This document shows positions 60,990 through 64,000 of a DNA stretch of 64,000 bases, piece after piece. The position numbers were made by a program, and so were the translations under genes. The notes beneath the pieces were generated by a model. It made no database searches and was not told where the DNA came from. It saw only the letters and a list, made by a program, of their open reading frames with translations. Position 1 is the first letter of the stretch. Each line of letters begins with the position of its first letter. This DNA is from Collybia mongolica (Eukaryota; Basidiomycota; Agaricomycetes; Agaricales; Clitocybaceae), in the NCBI GenBank assembly GCA_013420905.1, contig JAAXNY010000001.1, positions 4,464,001 through 4,528,000 of the forward strand, in the 5' to 3' direction.

Positions 60990-61440
60990 TGCTCCTCTCA
61001 TGTCCTCGAGCCTCTTGAGAACGTACATCTAAGCCAATTGATTTTCTCGGATTATTGTTGCTGAGTTTATAATCATAGATTACGTCCATACCAGTCGAAT
61101 ATAAGGACCCCAATTTTATAGGTTCCAACTGGGATACTCCTCGACGCGTACTACATTACGGATTCAACATCACCGAAAAATGGCTTTTCAATTATAGTGA
61201 GACCCAGCGGAAAATCTCAGCTCTGAACTGGACATGGAGGATTATCCCGCCGCGACACGGGGAGTCCGTGGACTTTGGATGCTGCAAAGGGCCTGTAAAT
61301 TTTCCACTTGGTATACAACATGGACAATATCGTTATCTAAACAAGAGGCCAAGATCATGGGTATATACCCTATCTACTTCACAGGGACACGCATATTATT
61401 AATGTGCCAGCAATATAGGTGGGACACAGAGTGGTAGACT
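60990..61440 (+). pseudogene. degenerate copy of the small unknown gene at 61669
   Basis: Bases 61090-61200 match 61775-61895 closely, encoding EYKDPN, then NWDTPRRVL and YGFNITEKWLFNYS. The start region is shifted: the aligned ATG (60990) runs into TGA after nine codons, and the GT donor used in the intact copy (CAT|GTAAAT) reads CAT|CTAAGC. Downstream the open frame continues to a TAA near 61400 with an unrelated C-terminus. Probably a partial, inactive duplicate. Confidence 0.5.
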
Positions 61441-61668
61441 AGATATAAATCCCGTCTGCAGCGTGCGGCTGCCCTATAGGTTTCAAGAACCTCAAACCAG
61501 AACCCTAGAAAAGGGCAATGGAGCTAGTAACACGAACAATGGGCCAATTTTGAAAGAATGGCGGTGGTTATTGCGGGTTGCCATGTTAATGTGAGCGTCC
61601 GGCCACGGGGTGATTCGTCTCAAACTTTAAGTACTATAATTTGCCAACACTCTAACTCGGTCTTCACC

Positions 61669-62290
61669 ATGTCTTCTTCTCTCGTTGTGTCTCTTGAAAA
61701 GATGCATGTAAATCCAATCAATCTTATAGAGTTACTTTTGCTGGATTCACACTCTACAGATACCATCCGAGCCACTCGAATATAAGGACCCCAATTTACA
61801 GACAGAATTACAGGTTCCCAACTGGGATACTCCTCGACGCGTACTATATTACGGATTTAACATCACCGAGGAATGGCTTCTCAATTATAGTGCGGCCCAC
61901 TGGAACGAGTACACTCCTCACCTCGACATCAAGGTGTATCCCAAAATGACACGGGGAACCTCTGATAAGCCTGGAGAGCTGGAGGGAAATGCTTTTCAAG
62001 TGCGTGTGACAGCCCGGTTGAGGATGGCGGTTAGGTGGAAAGTGCTTTCCCCAGTTTGAGCAGAGGGCGTTGGTGACCCACTGTTTTTAATTGAGGTGAT
62101 AGGTTATGGTGCGCGACGAAGATGCGATCGGACCACTTACAATTGCCTGGAACCCTTCAATGACTTAGCGAGTATCGTGCATAAAGAACGTATTGTATGT
62201 GGTTTTTTCGAAGGAGATGGTCATTCTATTGATTCTGTGAATCCGACATCATTACCCCCGACTTGGAATGCATCGTCGAGTTTACGCTGA
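61669..62290 (+). CDS. small hypothetical protein, three exons
   Basis: Exons 61669-61707, 61760-61999 and 62096-62290, with GT-AG introns and phase 0 at both joins, give a protein of about 157 residues: MSSSLVVSLEKMH, IPSEPLEYKDPNLQTELQVP, NWDTPRRVLYYGFNITEEWL, ... GELEGNAFQ, VIGYGARRRCDRTTYNCLEP, ... NASSSLR. No signal peptide or membrane segment. I do not recognise the family, but the exact agreement of frame and splice sites, and conservation of the central block in the copy at 61.1 kb, support a real gene. The role is unknown. Confidence 0.55.
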
Positions 62291-63039
62291 GATCTTTTTT
62301 CATTGTAAAACGCCGTTATGTTATGTTTTTTGAGCAGGCTGACCTTTGGTGACGCCTATCGTTTGTGTTGGTTTAGATTCGGCTTTGAACCGGACTGAGC
62401 TGGACCAAGCCAAACAGGACCCATCAAGCCAAAATGGGCAATATTGACAACTTCCACTCCACAACAACCTGAACAACTTTCTCGATGTCTTCCAACGATG
62501 GCCTTCGCAGCTGATTGACAGATCTAACATGTAGATTACCCGGTGCAATTCACATATGAGTTTCGTCCATAGCGAGCCCAAAAGGCATCAAGAACTACTT
62601 TTGCGACTGCCTACGATATTCCAAGGCCCTACTAGAAGTCCCGCAATCGACGCACTATAGAATGCTACCATCATGCGCCGTGATTCTACTGACCAATACC
62701 CAGCCATAGAAACCATACAAGAATCGTAAAAATTGAATCGAGTGCCCACGACGCGTGTAAAAGAGCATTACGTGGACGAAATACTGAGCAACCAAATGAC
62801 TAGCCACTGGGTCCGCAAGTACTCGAAGGTAGTCATTCCGGGCAACATAGTCCAAATAAACCCAGTGCCGTGGTGAGGTGTATTATCTTGTCACTGGTGC
62901 CAGGGCTTATAATACGCTGAGCCTAGAACCAAAACAACCCGCATATAGGTCCTCTGCAGTCCCAAATAATACTCCCAGATCCAGGCGCCTCGGCGTGTTA
63001 CACGCAGAGGATTTAAATCAGTCTCCTCATCTCGACTAC
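62291..63039. other. intergenic, no gene seen
   Basis: Frames at 62321-62581 and 62655-62855 (minus) carry no recognisable features. Confidence 0.4.
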
Positions 63040-64000
63040 AATATTGGAGTTAAAGAAGGATCCCGCGACGACCTACAGCTGTATTGAGGATGTGAGGCAG
63101 AGAAACAAATGCGAACAAGCAAGACGCACAGCATGAGTTGGATTCGGAAGAGGCAGGCGACAATTGTAAACGTACTGCACGACTTAAGTATTCCAGCAAC
63201 CAACGGCGACAATTTTCGTTGTGAAAAGCCCATTTTCATCTGAGGTTAAACCTTCGTCCTTGTGCTCAACATATCGTGCGAAGGCGCTCTTAGTAGTCTT
63301 GAAAAAAGCAGTGGCGGCAATTGGACATGTCGCGTATGTACGCGTTTTGGTTCTCCACGCGAATTTCGGCCACTGAACAGCCTTTTTTTTACTAGCGCTC
63401 TGTGCTGCCATTATGTCTCTGTTCGGGCCGGGCTCAACTACAAACACAACAGCTCCTCAGGGCGGTCTCTTTGGAGCTCAAACTAAACAACCACAATAGC
63501 AGCAGCAGCAACCAGCGGCAGGAGGCGGATTATTTGGGGGTGGCACGCAACAGCAGCAGCAGTAACCAACTACGACGGGGCTTTTTGGGAGCAATACAAA
63601 CACTCAGCAGCCACAACAGCAACAGTTGGTAATCAATTCAGTGGCAACACTCAACAAAATGGTGGTTTCGGGAACAAACCTGGCGGGTTATTTGGGGAAT
63701 TGAACATCAATACCGACATGACGAGCACGACTGCCTCCCCAGACACCGCTACAAATGCCAAATACCAAACCTATCTTCGGGGGGAGTTTGGGTCAACCGC
63801 AACAACAACATGCAGGGAGACTATTTGGCCAATCCATGCAGAACAGCAGCAGTAGTCAGGAAGCTTATTTGGTCAATCCATGCAGAATCAACAGCAGCAG
63901 CAGCCATCCCTCTTTAGAAACCTGGAGCAGTCTACGACCAGCCCAAATTCATTGTTCGGAGGCGGGAATACCAACACTTCGAACACAAGTGCCTTAGGCA
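63040..64000 (+). repeat. second copy of the NUP54 promoter and 5' segment
   Basis: Follows 57650-58990 in order and orientation, with many small indels, and continues past the window end. Confidence 0.8.
63413..64000 (+). pseudogene. NUP54 5'-half pseudogene (runs off the window)
   Basis: Begins MSLFGPGSTTNTTAPQGGLF like NUP54, but has TAG at codon 29 (63497-63499) and TAA at codon 51 (63563-63565), internal deletions relative to the real gene, and frameshifts after QQPQQQQ. Homology continues in other frames (GNTNTSNTSAL near 63964). It cannot make a full FG domain. The 3' half cannot be judged because the window ends. Confidence 0.85.

Noticed and set aside
1..64000. tRNA genes, CRISPR arrays, bacterial-type operons
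   Set aside because: No B-box-like GGTTCGANTCC with a pairing stem was found, and no regularly spaced repeats; the genes are eukaryotic with introns.

Overview
The window looks like nuclear DNA of a mushroom-forming basidiomycete (Agaricomycetes). Genes are broken by many short GT-AG introns of about 50-75 nt. The content is typical of the group: a class I hydrophobin, a secreted GMC (AA3-type) oxidoreductase, an orphan multi-pass membrane protein, BTB-domain and small secreted proteins, monocarboxylate-transporter-like MFS permeases, and two conserved housekeeping genes (RPL27 and NUP54). No tRNA, rRNA or CRISPR array was recognised.

Layout. (1) 1-22 kb is a lipid-metabolism neighbourhood: two AidB-like acyl-CoA dehydrogenase genes in opposite orientation (628-2840 minus; 16645-18865 plus), an AMP-dependent acyl-CoA/4-coumarate-CoA-ligase-like gene (19242-21998 minus) with a broken fragment of it at 146-420, a delta-9 desaturase fused to cytochrome b5 (5897-7458 minus), a multi-pass membrane protein (9159-10559 plus), an alpha/beta hydrolase (10839-12554 minus) and a cyclopropane-fatty-acid-synthase-like methyltransferase (13787-15939 minus). 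The ACAD and ligase-end segment is present twice as an inverted duplication. A separate repeat of about 1.1 kb occurs in direct orientation near 4.24-5.40 kb and 22.41-23.57 kb. (2) 24-31 kb holds a tail-to-tail pair of small secreted-protein genes (one apparently truncated), a small unknown gene, a BTB-domain gene and a second alpha/beta hydrolase whose coding end overlaps the BTB gene. (3) 32-48 kb is an array of five paralogous MFS permeases, two leftward and three rightward, around a shared gene-free centre; a possible sixth, decayed copy lies near 49 kb. (4) 50.9-56.5 kb carries the hydrophobin, RPL27 and GMC oxidoreductase. (5) 57.6-64 kb carries NUP54, a pseudogenised duplicate of its 5' half running off the window end, and a duplicated small gene of unknown function.

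How the genes may work together. The desaturase, CFA synthase, acyl-CoA ligase, acyl-CoA dehydrogenases and hydrolase could together remodel, activate and oxidise acyl chains; whether they are co-regulated cannot be seen from sequence. The MFS array looks like expansion of one transporter family by local duplication.

The most unusual observation is in the CFA-synthase gene. Keeping its conserved C-terminal frame with canonical splice sites requires one exon of a single nucleotide (position 14355) and another of seven nucleotides (13977-13983). Exon structures were assembled by eye from splice signals and protein-family knowledge. Nothing was aligned by computer.
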